Below, piece after piece: positions 36,001 through 48,190 of a stretch of 64,000 nt of DNA. Within the stretch, counting starts at the first letter, position 1, and every line of letters starts with the position of its first letter. Under the pieces are notes generated by a model. That model ran no database searches. It saw nothing but the letters and a program-made list of their open reading frames with translations, and was not told the origin of the DNA. Origin of the DNA: Buxus sempervirens (taxonomy: Eukaryota > Streptophyta > Magnoliopsida > Buxales > Buxaceae); the NCBI GenBank assembly GCA_947561395.2, contig OX387184.1, positions 35,330,766-35,394,765 on the forward strand, read 5' to 3'. Position numbers and translations under genes: made by a program.

Positions 36001-36013
36001 ATAAGCACCCCTA

Positions 36014-36182
36014 CTATCATTTATTTAATTACTAATATATACATACTTGGAACACAATGCTAATCCTCGGATACTTGGATTAATTCTTTATTCCTTAATT
36101 TTTTTTCTGGTTTATCTAACTTATTATCCAATATTTAAATTTATTTATTATATTACTATATTCAAAAATTCTGGGTTCTACA
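36014..36182 (-). mobile_element. Tekay/Del-like LTR on minus strand, part B (5' terminus)
   Basis: Continuation of 25361-26820 across the hAT. On the minus strand the LTR begins TGTAGAACCCAGAATTTTTG at 36182. The AT-rich U3 text joins cleanly to 26820 when one copy of CTATCATT is removed. Confidence 0.55.
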
Positions 36183-36690
36183 AACTTTACTCTCCATTAT
36201 CATCCTAGCAAGGCAAATGTAGTAGCGGACGCCTTGAGTCGTAGAGGTGCTTCACAGGATGAGATTTCTACACTAGCTACTTACGTGTCTAGTCAATGCA
36301 GTCTTGTAGATACTGTTAGAGACTGGCATGGAGAGTTTAGTACTCATGGGGATGGATTGATTATTGCACGGGTCATGTGGAGCATGATTTGATTCAGCGT
36401 ATCCGTGAGCGGTAGTTATCAAATCCAGATTTGACTCGTACTAGAGAGCTAGTGGCTAAAGGTGATGAGACAGAGAGGTCAAAGATGGATTGCTGAGATT
36501 TAGAGGTTGGATTTGTGTGCCAGATGATGTTGATATCAAGGGTTTGATACTTGATGAGGGCCACAGATCCAGATATGCAGTTAACCTGGGTAGAACAAAG
36601 ATGTATAAGAATTTGAAAGCTGCCTATTGGTGGTCAGGCATGAAGAGGGAGACAGCCGAGTTTGTAGCCAGATGCCTTACTTGTTAGCAA
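36183..36690 (+). pseudogene. Chromovirus pol fragment: RNase H end and integrase start
   Basis: Plus-strand reading TLHYHPSKANVVADALSRRG is the end of a Ty3/gypsy RNase H. Further on, GWICVPDDVDIKGLILDEGH and YWWSGMKRETAEFVARCLTC are the integrase zinc-binding region. The second zinc His position reads Asn, and the residue after CLTC is a stop where Gln is usual. A frame break lies near 36400. It stops abruptly at about 36700, so it is a truncated relic. Confidence 0.75.
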
Positions 36691-36725
36691 GTAATTTGGG
36701 CATGTTTAACTCATTAGTAGTACCT

Positions 36726-36850
36726 GGACGTTCCTCAGCCAATATCCGATTCAACCATTGGCGGCTTTAGTGTCGCTATCTGGGGTAGGCTATGCCAGGA
36801 CGCTCCACCAATATCCGACTCATCCATCGGTGGCTTTGGTGCCCTACAGG
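36726..36850. repeat. Two ~55-bp diverged direct repeats
   Basis: GGACGTTCCTCAGCCAATATCC...GGCGGCTTTAGTG and GGACGCTCCACCAATATCC...GGTGGCTTTGGTG, about 73 bp apart. No function assigned; the surrounding 36700-37200 has no recognisable gene. Confidence 0.5.
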
Positions 36851-37299
36851 TTTGGACCGAATGATCTCGGAAAGATACAGACGGGTGTGATCTAAGCTCA
36901 AAGTCTTAGGTGTTTTAAACACTTGCCAAGTTTCACGATCTCAATGAGAGAGATGCAATTTAAAAGAGAATTGGGTGGTCGCGGCGACTAGGAGTATTAT
37001 AATTATCTGAGAAGAGGTGGTCTGTCGGAGACCGAGTTGCCCTATTTGGGGGAATTAATTCTTTTATTTCAAATTCTTGTCTTGTTAAGTTTGAACAACA
37101 TATCATAATGAAAGAAAATTCATGCTTAATAAAAAAGAGCCGTCATGGCACATAGTACATCATCATGCTTATCAAATACAAAAAAGCCAAAGTCTAGCTA
37201 GGTTGGCTATCATCGTAGTGGGAGGACATGTCTTGCCTCCTTAAGGCACGCAGAAGCTTGTTCCACAAACGTCGGTCCTCCTTAGCGCACTTGCGCATT

Positions 37300-37893
37300 A
37301 ATTCCATTTCATGTTGCAAGGCCATATTGGCCTACTTACTCTCCCGTTCTGAATCCACATAAGCTGAATAGATATGGGAGTGGGTCTCCTGTAGTTCAGC
37401 CACCTTGTCCCAATATGTGTTAGGGGGCGGAACTGGAATGTCACTTGAAGTGATAGGTTGAAGAGGTGGGGGGCCGTCGTGGCCAAACTCCCGAGCTATC
37501 CACTGTTCGTAATCTCGAAAGTGGGATTGGGTGAAAATGTCCTCTTGGTATATATGCACACCGTCTTCCATTCTATCAGTAGCTGCTTTCTCAACTCCTT
37601 GGTGAGCGGACCAATCAAATCGTTCGCATCGTCTTTGACCGGGATTCCCTGCGGCTTCCCAAACTGTCTCAGAACCCGAATCGGATAGTATGGCACAGCA
37701 TGGGTAAGGCCCATTAGGCTGAGGCATTCTCTGTTCTTGAAAGCCAAGATGGGGGTGTAGGTGAAGTTGAATGTACCCCACCATCTGATATTTGTTTCTC
37801 CATTTATATGGAGCAAGTGGTCTAGCCAAGCCTTACGAGTGGGTAAGTCAGGGCGAATCTCTCTTCGGGCCATCCAGGTGACGTTGTCACGGG
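37300..37893 (-). pseudogene. DUF7745-like ORF of an LTR element, C-terminal piece
   Basis: Reading down the minus strand from the insertion at 37893: RPDLPTRKAWLDHL, then NTRWWGTFNF-type text, then MGLTHAVPYYPIRVLRQFGK, the hallmark Y-P-RQFG region of DUF7745-like plant transposon proteins. A frame change near 37560 leads to a Pro-rich tail ending about 37330. Function is unknown; the family is usually found in gag-less or pol-less LTR elements. Confidence 0.6.
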
Positions 37894-38939
37894 TGTGCGC
37901 GCGTCGGAAACGCCGCACGGGAAAAATTGGAGTTGCCATCGCCTGATGGGGTGTAGGCGGATACCTGGGTGCCTAATCTTGTCTATTGGGCTGGTCTGCG
38001 GCTTGAGATTCTGAGAAAGGTCTTGGTTGCGGTTTGGGGAAGTCCGTAGACACCCCAGATCGCCTCGTCGGATGACGGGTCACATGGGTTCCCTGGTTTG
38101 AGTCAACTCACTTTGGTTCTCACCCGATTCCTAATCCAGCATGTGACCTGGTTAAGTCTGGCGGGACCACCGGAGTGGTGTGGGTTCCTTTAATTGCTTT
38201 TATCTTGCTTAGTTAAATGCTCTGAGTTTGATTGGGTGGGCCCCGTTGGAAGGCCCACAGTGTCCTTGGTGGGCTTGGTCAAGCCCACAAATCCCTTGGT
38301 AGGCCTTAGTCTAACCTGAGAGGCCCTGTGGGCTTAGGTGAAATGAATTGATTTTACTCAGTTTATTCAAGTTGGAGACTTACGTGATTTTCATGCGATA
38401 CGTGGGTCTGCATTGGTTTGCGGCCCCCTAGGTGGGCCCTCATGACGGTTGCCAAAATATTTTTAGATTATCTCTTTTTAATCTGCCAAAGTGATTAGGA
38501 CATTGGGCTTGGGGGCCCGTAGTCCATTTTTGGGCTTGAAAGCATGAATTCCTTGGAGCTTAGGGTTTGCACCCTTACTCAGTTCGGTTAACGGACTTGG
38601 CGGGCCCGATAGGCCCTAGCCCTTGGTCTCGGCCAAACCATGGAATTCAAGAAACGTCATTCCACAAAACAAGGTTCGGGTGGGCTGCATTGGGTTTGGC
38701 CCATCCGAATCGATATAGTTAATTTCACTTAGCTTGCTTAGGTTGCATGCTTGAATTCCTGTATGTTTGTCGGGCTTGGTGGGTTCCGTTGGAAGGCCCA
38801 CAAATGTTCCGAATTGGACCGGTGGTCCAGGTCCCATGTTGGGTTTTCGGGTGACCCGGAAACCCTATTGGTTCACTTGGTTATATGGTAAATATCATCC
38901 AAATTCAACAAGGAGCAAAGAACACAAAAATGGCATTTT

Positions 38940-39011
38940 TGCCATGTATCCGGCCTTAGTTGTCGGATATACACAAGCCATAGGTGATCCAACCTGAGTT
39001 GTTGGATCACC
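38940..39011 (-). repeat. Two hairpins sharing loop CTKAGTT
   Basis: TATCCGGC cttagtt GTCGGATA (38947-38969) and a perfect 11-bp stem GGTGATCCAAC ctgagtt GTTGGATCACC (38983-39011). It is homologous to the hairpins at 32945-33110 in a sister LTR but with different arms. Confidence 0.7.
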
Positions 39012-41299
39012 TTAAAACTTTACTTTTTCGAGGTTTGGCAATCGGGATTTTCTGTGGGTCTCCTAGGGGTCTTCTACAAGCCATGTGGGGCCTTGGAAAG
39101 GGCCCACATTGGTTCAGGTTTGAGGTGGCATCCACTTTAATCCCTTTTGGGGTTTCCAGCAGAGACAAAAGGAAAAGGGACATGGGAGTTGCTGCCCCCT
39201 TACTTTTCTCAGCAATGCAACAGCAGCAAGGTAGGGGTCTTGGCACCCCAAATTCCATGATTCCATGTCATCAATCAATAAACAATTAAAGATGAACAAC
39301 CAGACATTCCAAGCTAAATAAATTAATCACCAAAAACCCACACGTTATAAGGCATGGAACAACAACAATTAGTGAACAGGGACTAATGGGCAGGGATTAA
39401 AACATTACTAAATGGGGTGAGGGATGCATGGGGTTTAGTGTATGGGGCTGCCTTCATTCATGGACTTGGGGATCATCCTAGGGATGCAAAATTGGCAATT
39501 AATCTTGCTGGGACAGCAGTTGTCTCAAGTGGCTTTGGATATGCAAGAAATCCGCTAAGGTAAAGGAGGTGGGGATCATGCTTTCTCATGTATACCAACA
39601 ACAAGTTACGGGGAAAGGGAACATGCAATCCTACCCAAAACAAAAGGATAACATAGGGAAAGAGAGGCATATGTATTGGCCAACTTGCTGGGAACGGCAG
39701 TAATGTAGGGGCTCCTTGCTGTCCCTACAGCAACTTAAGGGGATTAATATAAAGGGGGTTGTGGGGTGAGGGGAGGGTACACTTGTACCTTAGGAGATCT
39801 GCTGGGGGTGCAGGGCAGCCATTAGCAACCTGAACCTACTGCTGTTCCCTAGCAGCAGTTCGCATGGATCTTGGGTGGGCTTGGAGGGCCAAGTTAAACA
39901 AGGTAAAGGCATGCCAAAAGAACACAAAAGGGGACAGCCTACATGTGCATGTATGTGCTTCTCACACCTGCTGTGCATGCTCATATATATGTAAACAATG
40001 GACAGAAAGGACCTGCTGTACCACGGAGGAACAACAACTACCCAAGTGAGTGCTCATGCCAATTGAGTCAAAACAACATAAGGAGAGGGGAGGGACTATG
40101 GAGCCGTTGGGACAGCAAGCATCACATGGATTGAAATGGGTACAGCAATGACTCAACCCAACAAACTCATGGGGAAAGGGATCATGTTCCCATGCACCCA
40201 GAGAGTAGCAGCAGCAAAGGATAGGGGGATTGGGGAGCATGTTTAAATACACAAACAAAAGGACAGCAAAGGGTAAAGGGGTTGGGGGAGCATATATCAG
40301 CACAAAGGAAAGAAAAACATGTGGACAGGGGTTGAGCAAGCAGGTTTGGGTCTCCTGGGATCAGAGAAAGAACACCAAAGCATGCATGCAAAAATAGGAA
40401 CAACAACTTGTCTACATGCAAGAAGATCTCAAGTGGAACTCCAACTAGCATGTGTAACCCGCAATCCTATCAAAACCTGAACCCGAGACGCATGCTTAAA
40501 CTCACGAAAATTTAGAGAAAGGGAAGAGGAGGGGGCTTATATGGGTATACAAGGGATGACCAAGTATGAGGAGACATGCCTCCTCTCAAAATAACCCAAC
40601 CAAACCCGAAACAGTAGCTGTAGTGGCCGAAAATGCCTAGAAAAACCTCACCTTCTCCCCTTTAAAACCATCTACGTACCTCTCCCTTACTTGGAGGTCT
40701 TCATGTGGTGAGATGAGAATAAATAAATGCTTAACATATCATGGAGATGAGCTCATTCAAGAGAAGAAGACATGCTTGGGAAAGGCCATAGAAAATTCTG
40801 GTTTTAATATATGTGAAATACAATATGTTAAGGAACCTTACCTGGTGGTTTTTGCACCCCTAGGCAAGGTGGAGACAACTCTTTGGAAGCAAAACCAGGT
40901 GCTGGATGACTTCCCTCCAGCAGCAACAGCAGTGAACCTCTTCTTTGTTTTTTGGTAGGAAGATGGAGAAGAGGAAGAATGCAAAAGGTTTTATGGCCTT
41001 GAGATGGGGTGGGGGTTGGAAAGCTTCTTTGAGGGTTGTAGACACCTCCTTGGAGCTTGTACAAGAGCTGGAGGCTTCTTTTCCAGCAACCACAGTAGCA
41101 ACACCTTCTTTTGGTGGGGAGTACTTGAAGAGGAAGAAGGGAGGGAAGGGTTAGAAGTAACTTGGGGTGGCCTAGGGAGGTGGTGGAGGCAAGGAGCGCT
41201 GAGAAGAAGGTGGTTGGGATGCACAAGGGAGGGGGAAAAAGCTCCAAGGCCAGCAACCCTCGGCCAGGGGGTTGCTGGCCTTATTTATACAAAAAAAAA

Positions 41300-41370
41300 T
41301 TGTATCTGACCATATAGGTTGGATACACTACATCCTTAGTGTATTCGACCTATATGGTCGGATACACATA
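41300..41370 (-). repeat. GTAT-GACC hairpin pair
   Basis: GTATCTGACC atata GGTTGGATAC and GTATTCGACC tatat GGTCGGATAC, two adjacent hairpins with 10-bp stems allowing G-T pairs. Confidence 0.6.
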
Positions 41371-41801
41371 GGTTCACTTGTATCCAAGGTTCTACGTTTC
41401 CCATCCGCCAAAACGCGGCGTGCCGGTGGAAATTTCGTTGGCACGCCGCTCCGTTTCATGTATAAAAACTAATTTTTTTTTTGTTTCGTCCGTGCCGCTC
41501 GGCACGCCGCTTGTGCCGGTGACAAATCGTCGAAATTTCGGTGATTTGCTAGTGATGCACCCAGAACGATTTCCCCCGGCGAAACGCATCGCCGAGGATC
41601 CCTGTACAGAAATTTCGGTGGCACGCCGCGGCGTGCCGCCGAAATTGTAAACCTTGCTTGTATCTGATATTAAATATTGGATACAAAATACAATAATTTC
41701 GAAATTTTAATGCCACCGCGAATTTGTCGGGGAATCTCGCTAGAAAATCTTTTGTATGCGGCAATACAGGTCGGATATGCACAAAAATAAGTATAGCCGA
41801 C

Positions 41802-44422
41802 TGTGCGCACCTAAATCTAGCCTAGATCGCACACCGGGCGCACTTTCAGTGCGTGCCACGGGACTTTTTGGAGTCGCCACTGCCTGAGAGTGCAGGCAGA
41901 CACGGGTTTGCCCTAACTGGGTCTAAGTCTTGTATGCGGTTTATTAGAGTTCTAGATAAGTCCTCGGTTACGGTCCGGGGAAGTCCTAAAGACACCCCGG
42001 TCCGCCTCGCCGGTCTGACGGGTCCCTCGGGTCTCCCTGATTTTTGAGTCAAGTTCACCCTTTCCTAGGCCAGCATTCTACCTTATTTGGTCCTGTGGGG
42101 CCCTCTTAAGGTGTGGGTCCCTTTTATTTGATTTTATTTTTTTTTATTTATGTGATGTGGGTCGGATTCGGGTCTCGTTGGAAGACCTGTGGGTGGCCAA
42201 GGTTGGGCCTGGGGCCCAGTAGGGTCATTGGGTAATCCCTTTTGGTTTATTTATTTAAATTATCTTCAGATGCCATAGGCCTAATGGGCTTGGAGTTGGC
42301 CCATTAGCCAAAGGTCAAGGGGCGCCAGTCAAAATTTGGGCCACACATGTGGGCCCGGGGTGTCCTGGTGGGCCCATCTGGGCCCATGGTCTTTCAATAG
42401 GCTAAAAATAGCCCAAATAGCCTATTTGAGTCGGGTTAAACCAAGTCGGGTTGGTTCGAGCTCATTCAGGTCGAAAAAGATAATTTTTTAAGTTATTTTT
42501 CAATTTGACCGTATTTGATTCACGGTCTGGTCAGAACCGTAAATTTAATGCGGTTCAGGCCAGACCGTATATCAAATACGGTCATGCCTGGATCGTAAAT
42601 TTAATGTGGTTTTTGCCGAAATTTATTGCTTTGCTCGGATTTCGCCGAGGATCATCTCGGTTAGCTTCTTGGGAGGTCCGACGACCTCTGTTGACACTTT
42701 CCAGCTTTCCATAGCAATGCATTCGCTCCAATTGGCCTTGAAGTTCTTCCCTTTCTCTCTTTTGCACTCTTTGAAGAAATAAGATTTTCTTTTAATCACC
42801 CACAGCCAATACCAAGAAGGGAAATAGAGGGGGAGAATAGGGGTACATGGGATGATTTAGGAGGACAAATCTCCCATAATCAGCAAGCAAAATAACCCAA
42901 GCAAAGCAACTTAAGGTTAGTTTAAAAATCCTTTTGAACTTAAAATGGCTCTTCTCCTTTCAAATGGAGTTTCCTCCTTATTATGGAGAACTCATAACTA
43001 TGCAAAAATGAGAAGAAACAGGTGAGATAAATACTATAAAATAAACAGTAAGTTAAAACCAATTTGGAAAAGATCAAAATGAATATATATGAATTACAAT
43101 GTTACCAGAAATGCCTTTATACCATTACCTTCTCTTTTCGATGTGTGTGTTGATTCTCCGAGAATTTTGGCAGCGCTTCCGCACTCCCGTTGATTTCCAA
43201 AAACGAGATTGAAAAGAGCCTCCTTATCCTAGGTTTGGAGAGAAGGAAGGGAGGAGAAATTTGGGCAGCGCTCCCGCGCTCCTGTTGATTTCTCAAAGTG
43301 GGTTTGAACAGGGTCTCTCCTACTTCGGGTTAAAAGGGATAGAGGGTAGAGACAAAAGGGTATGGTATAGGGGCAAAATGGTAAAAAGTCTTGGGCTAGT
43401 AAAGTTTGGGCAGAGTAGGGTCGTGGAAAAACACCACAGAGGAGAGGGGGAGAGCTTATGGGGGTTGGCCTCTCTAGGAGGGAGAGAAAAGGGAGAGGGT
43501 AAAGTGGGAGAGAACTAAAGGGGAAAAAGGGGGAGATTTTTCCCATGCTTTGGAATGGGGGGTGGCCCCCCCTTTTATAGTTGAAAAAATGACCCTTTTT
43601 GGAATTTTAATCACCTTTTGTGACTGAATTTTTATTTCATATTTCATGTAACTAAAACATAAATATTTTCATTCTTATCCATCCAATAAGTATGTGGTTA
43701 ATAATTTTTGTTCAATTTTTATTTATTTTAATTGAAAGATTCTTTTAGGTTTTAATATTATTTTATTCTTAAGACTAGTTTGTTAGAAGACACATGTCTT
43801 TTGTATTTTTCTTTTTATTTTTGATTTAATTTAATTGTTAGATATTTACAAAATATTATTACTTTATTCTTAGATTTTTATTTTTTTGCCCTTTCTTCAA
43901 TCTTGCCACATGTGCAGATTTTCCAAAATTTTTGACTGCTCATAACTTTTTCATCTGGTGTCTGATTTGAGCAAACTTAGTGTCGTTGGAATCAGCTCGG
44001 AACCAGCTATCTATTGAGATCAAGTTTGGCAGTAAATTCGGGCTTTTTAGCATAAGTGCAAATTCGCGTCCCGGAGCCAGTTTTGCTCATATCTCCTTAT
44101 CCGGGACTCCGATTCCAGCAAACTCAGTTGCGTTGGAGTCGTGTCGATGTGCTCTTTCTGCTGATGTCCAATTGAGCAGCTAATTTGGAGTTTTGCAGAA
44201 AGCCAATGTCAGCTATTTCCAGATTTGACCAGCCCATAACTTCTTTATTCGGACTCCGATTTGAGCAAACTCAGTGGCGTTAGAACCGTATCGGAATCCT
44301 CTTTCAAATGGTATGAAGTTTGGTAGTCAATTTGCACCTGATCAAAAAGTCAAAATTTTGACCCTTTCAGGTTTGACTTTTAATTTTCTTCATTTCAGGG
44401 GTGCAAAAATCAGGTGTCTACA
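41802..44422 (-). mobile_element. Solo LTR, TGTAGACACC family, target duplication CCGAC
   Basis: Minus-strand start TGTAGACACCTGATTTTTGC at 44422; end ...GGTGCGCACA at 41802. CCGAC lies at 41797-41801 and 44423-44427. Length is 2621 bp. It contains three U3 repeats (43955-44330) and a CCGTATTT hairpin cluster (42508-42600). It is nested in 37894-45018. Confidence 0.85.
42508..42600 (-). repeat. GACCGTATTT hairpin cluster
   Basis: GACCGTATTTGATTCACGGTC, GAACCGTAAATTTAATGCGGTT and GACCGTATATCAAATACGGTC, spaced by CTGGTCA and CAGGCCA. Arms GACCG/CGGTC and GAACCG/CGGTTC change together. Confidence 0.65.
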
Positions 44423-45018
44423 CCGACATTTAAGATCGGATACAAATATGATATTTACGGATTTAGCCCCTGAATATTCGCAGATTCATCCGATACTCTT
44501 AGATATTCACAGATTTGGTCCCCGTGAAATTTTGCTTTAATCCCTGGGATATTTTGCATGTTTGGATATTTACGGATTGCCCCTTGAGATATTTTGCTGC
44601 GTTTGTCACCACGTGTGCAATTCTTTTGCCACGTGTGCAGCCTTTGGGTTTTGCTGCTCGGAAACTTCGACAGCTCATATCTTCTTCATCCAGACTCTGA
44701 TTTGGGCAAACTCAATTGCGTTAGAACCGTATCGGAGCCCTCTATCCAATGACATAGGGCTAAGCACCTGGCCCGGGGCTCAGCCAAAATTCAACTTTCA
44801 GCTCATCCTCAAGTTTGACCGGCCCACAGAACCTTTATCCGGACTCCGATTCCAGCAAACTCAGTTGCGTTGGAACCATGTCGGGATTCTCTATCCATTG
44901 AGATAAATCAAGGTGGTCACGCGATCAAAAGGTCAAATTTTCACCCCTTAGGGTTTGACTTTCCGTCCAAGGTTTGCATTTCAGGCTCTTCTGGGAGCGC
45001 AAAAATGAGGTGCTTACA

Positions 45019-45507
45019 ACGGGTTAGCCCATAATGTGCACTGATGGGTTCTAAGACCATAAAGTGGTCCTGCAGCCAAATTTGGAGGAGAGGAGTGCAC
45101 CCCTGAAACCTCCGGGTTCCATTTTTGAACAAGGTAAGGGAATGAAACAATTGAGCTAGGATCAATGGCATGATTCGGTACCCAGCCTGGAGTTGATCCA
45201 TAATTTTCATGAGGGCCAAATTAATGGTGTCTCCCGAAGTCGGAAAGAAGATTTGCGACAGAACCACAAGGGTGAAGGTGTCAAACTGAACCCGAGGTCT
45301 TTCTTGCTTTTTGTTTCTTATCTTTTCAGCTCTGAATGTTTTGGAGACCCTCGTGAATGATTTGTCACCTCCTAGAGTCTGGAATTCTCCCCTTGAGAGG
45401 CCAAAGAAAACTCAAGCTTCATTCTTGTAGCTTTCTTTGAGACTTGGCCTGGTGGGTTCTCCAAGGTCGCCTAATCAGAGGAATGGGTCAAATTCCTCAA
45501 TTGTGGG
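45019..45507 (-). pseudogene. DUF7745-like ORF, middle piece
   Basis: Minus strand: from TIEEFDPFLRLGDLGEP-type text near 45490 through NKKQERPRVQFDTF to LALMKIMDQLQAGYRIMPLI, then FQGCTPLLQIWLQDHF. These match the central part of DUF7745-like proteins. The piece is bounded on both sides by target duplications of inserted solo LTRs (GTGGG and ACGGG). At least one stop is present. Confidence 0.65.
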
Positions 45508-45875
45508 TGTGCGCACCTAAATTTGCCTAGATCGCTCACGAGGCACACGTGGGTTCGTGCGTGCCTCGGGGCTTTCAGAGTCGCCACTGCCTGAGAGGTG
45601 CAGGCAGACACGGGAATTGCCTATCCGGGTCTAAGTCTGGTTTGCAGCTTATTAGAGATCAAGCTAAGTCCTCGGTTACATCCGGAGAAGTCTGAAGACA
45701 CCCCGGCCCGCCCTGTCAGCTTGACGGGTCCCTCGGGTCTCCCTGGTTTTCGAGTGAAGTTCACCCTTCCTAGATCAGCATGCACCCTTTTTAGTCTGGT
45801 GGGGGCCTCTGAAGGTGTGGACCCCTTTTATTCCATTTTTTATCTTTTTATTTAAGTGAGGTGAGTCGGGTACAG

Positions 45876-48190
45876 TGTAACGCCCCGAACCCGGGTCAAT
45901 GCAAACCGGCACCCGACCCGAACCCGGTTCGCTACTGTAACAACCAGAATTCAATTCAACAACCAAATCTGAGGTGTTACTGGCCCATATCAAATATACA
46001 TCAAGAATATAACAGACTAAAAAAATTAAATAATCCATTCACTTTATTATATTATCAGAGTGCGGAAGTGTAGTCTAAAATCCTCAAATAAACATTAAAG
46101 TTAATCATCAATCCTTAATATCAAAGTCTGGTAAAATAAAATGGTTACTATCTCTCTCATCTCTCTGGTACATCAAACCAAATGAATAATAATCTAATCA
46201 AAAGTACTAAGTCTATATCAATCATCCACCTCAAACAATATCCGGATAAAAGTAATCCTCCGGTGAATACTCAGCTACCTCTTCCTGGAAATCACTATGA
46301 TCCCTATCAGCTAAAAAATGAAATAAAAGTAGGGTGAGATACGAATATCCCAGTAGGTAACACATGCATGATTAAACAGTTAATATAAGTAAAATAACAG
46401 TTCATGCATGATTAAGCAATATCGACTAATCGGGCTCGTATAATCATTTGTATCATTCATGAATACAAAACAGTATGATAAACAGTTCTAGAGATGAATT
46501 TCAGCAAGTTCTATTATAAGAATCCAATATCCAAATCAATTACACAATTCGTACTTTGCTAGGATGCACTAAACAATCACATCCGATCAATATCTCACTC
46601 ACATGCCTCCAGCATGTATACAATAATAGAAACAAGTGTTTGTGATTTCAGTGTCATTGTAGGACTCACAAAGATAGATAAACCTTTGAGATGATTCTCA
46701 ACCAATCGCTATACCACCGTGCGGCTTAGGAGCAATGCTACTAATCATACTTAAGTCCCATGCAGCGCAGCTTAGACAAGAGCCGTAGTCACTGTCTTAT
46801 TGCACACGTACCCATCAGGGTTGGCATGTACCACAGCATGCAGCACCAGAATCAATACATGGAGATGGTTGCTTATCCACATGTACAAGGAATCACCAGC
46901 GGCTCATCGGGGTGTCCCTCCAGACATAGGACCTTCCTAGACAAACTAACTTACAAAGGAAGCGCGTCATACAAGGGAGAAACTCAACCCAAATGACATA
47001 TCCCTCAGCTATCTAGCAACAACTATGGATCCATAACCAGCTATGCCCACTAGACTCCAAAATTCCTTAAAATATAATATTTCTATAAGGGTTGGTGCCT
47101 AGCGGCATATAAAGGTTAAATCTGTCAATTACCTCAATATTCGGGTCATCTGAGTTCTGAATTCTATTTATGAAGTTTTCTGGTTTATAGTGTAATTTAA
47201 AAAATGTTCTAGTAATTAGATAATAGTTAGGTTTTCCAAAAACTAGATTTCTCAATTACTTTCAAAGTTTGGCAACTAATGTCCTAAATATCTTCCTAAT
47301 TTATTTTTTTGTAAAACAGGGAATTAGATAATTTATTTTAGTCTTAAAACATCTTAATTAATCATTAAAATTGTCTAAAAATAGTTTGGAATTGAATCAG
47401 GGTTTGAAATTACGAAAATCGGGAAAATCTGCACAGAGTGCCTAGGATCGCCTCGGCGGTCTGTGGTCGGCGGTAGTGCAAAATAGGATGCCGACGATAA
47501 GTCTTCCAGCAGTCTTCGGCGGTCTAAGATTTATAACTCGCACCGAGGATCGTCGAGTACAGTCGAGGTCGGCGATCTCCCAAAAACAAACAGAAACACT
47601 TTCAAAACGTGATTTTTCTCGTCCAATACCATTCTAACATACTTATAACATTGATATTAAACTAAGTACATCAATAGCTCATATAAAAACATGCTTTTGC
47701 AATTAAACGAACGTAAATACCAAAAACGAATGTAAACGGGGTCACCTACTTCTTGAACGTGCGTGGTTTCTCCTTCTCTTCTCTAAACAATGATGCTCTA
47801 TCACCCAGCAATACCCTGGACGATGAAGAACCCAAAACCCAGTCCTTTCTTCCTCCTTCTTCTTCCTCAGTCGCTCGGTCGTTCAATCTTGGTTTGTCGC
47901 TTGCGGCTAAAGCATACGAACGAGAATACAAGGTATACGATTTAGGTTATTAAACTAATATATATACCTCTTGATCCCATGTATCTCACATACAACTTTC
48001 CTACACACACTGCCCAATCAGAACACATACCTCGATATCTCATGATCGGACGGTCAGATCTGCGTCGAACTCTGGATCTCCACTAATTATATCATCCCCT
48101 ACATTAATAAAATATTTCCATCAATTATAACTCTCAAGAATATTATTTATTAATTTATATTATTATTTAAGGAAAATTCGAGGTTTTACA
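45876..48190 (-). mobile_element. Tekay/Del-like solo LTR, target duplication TACAG
   Basis: Minus-strand start TGTAAAACCTCGAATTTTCC at 48190; end CGGGGCGTTACA at 45876. TACAG lies at 45871-45875 and 48191-48195. Length is 2315 bp, same family as 30280-32645. It shares the leader motif (AAGTAGGTGACCCC near 47740) and GGGATATTCGTATCTCACCC near 46335. Confidence 0.85.

Larger units (their letters stand above)
26821..36013 (-). mobile_element. hAT transposon with 11-bp TIRs and 8-bp target duplication
   Basis: Ends TAGGGGTGCTT... and ...AAGCACCCCTA are perfect 11-bp inverted repeats. CTATCATT flanks at 26813-26820 and 36014-36021. It encodes a transposase on the minus strand (27248-29164), with a TATA box at 35647-35656. 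A solo LTR at 29539-35496 is inserted between promoter and gene; without it the element is about 3.2 kb. GC-rich subterminal repeats lie at both ends. Confidence 0.9.
37894..45018 (-). mobile_element. Solo LTR, TGTAAGCACC family, target duplication ACGGG
   Basis: Minus-strand start TGTAAGCACCTCATTTTTGC at 45018; end ...CCGACGCGCGCACA at 37894. ACGGG lies at 37889-37893 and 45019-45023. Another solo LTR (41802-44422) is inserted in it; net length is about 4.5 kb, the longest of its family here. The extra length lies at about 39000-41300, with no clear genes. Confidence 0.85.

Noticed and set aside
40828-41309. Overlapping 77-142-codon frames on both strands
   Set aside because: Low-complexity LTR interior; no motif, and open in several frames at once.
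37894-45018. Full-length LTR element rather than solo LTR
   Set aside because: Each terminal motif occurs once and no primer site, polypurine tract or gag/pol lies between them; the long interior is LTR-specific text plus a nested solo LTR.
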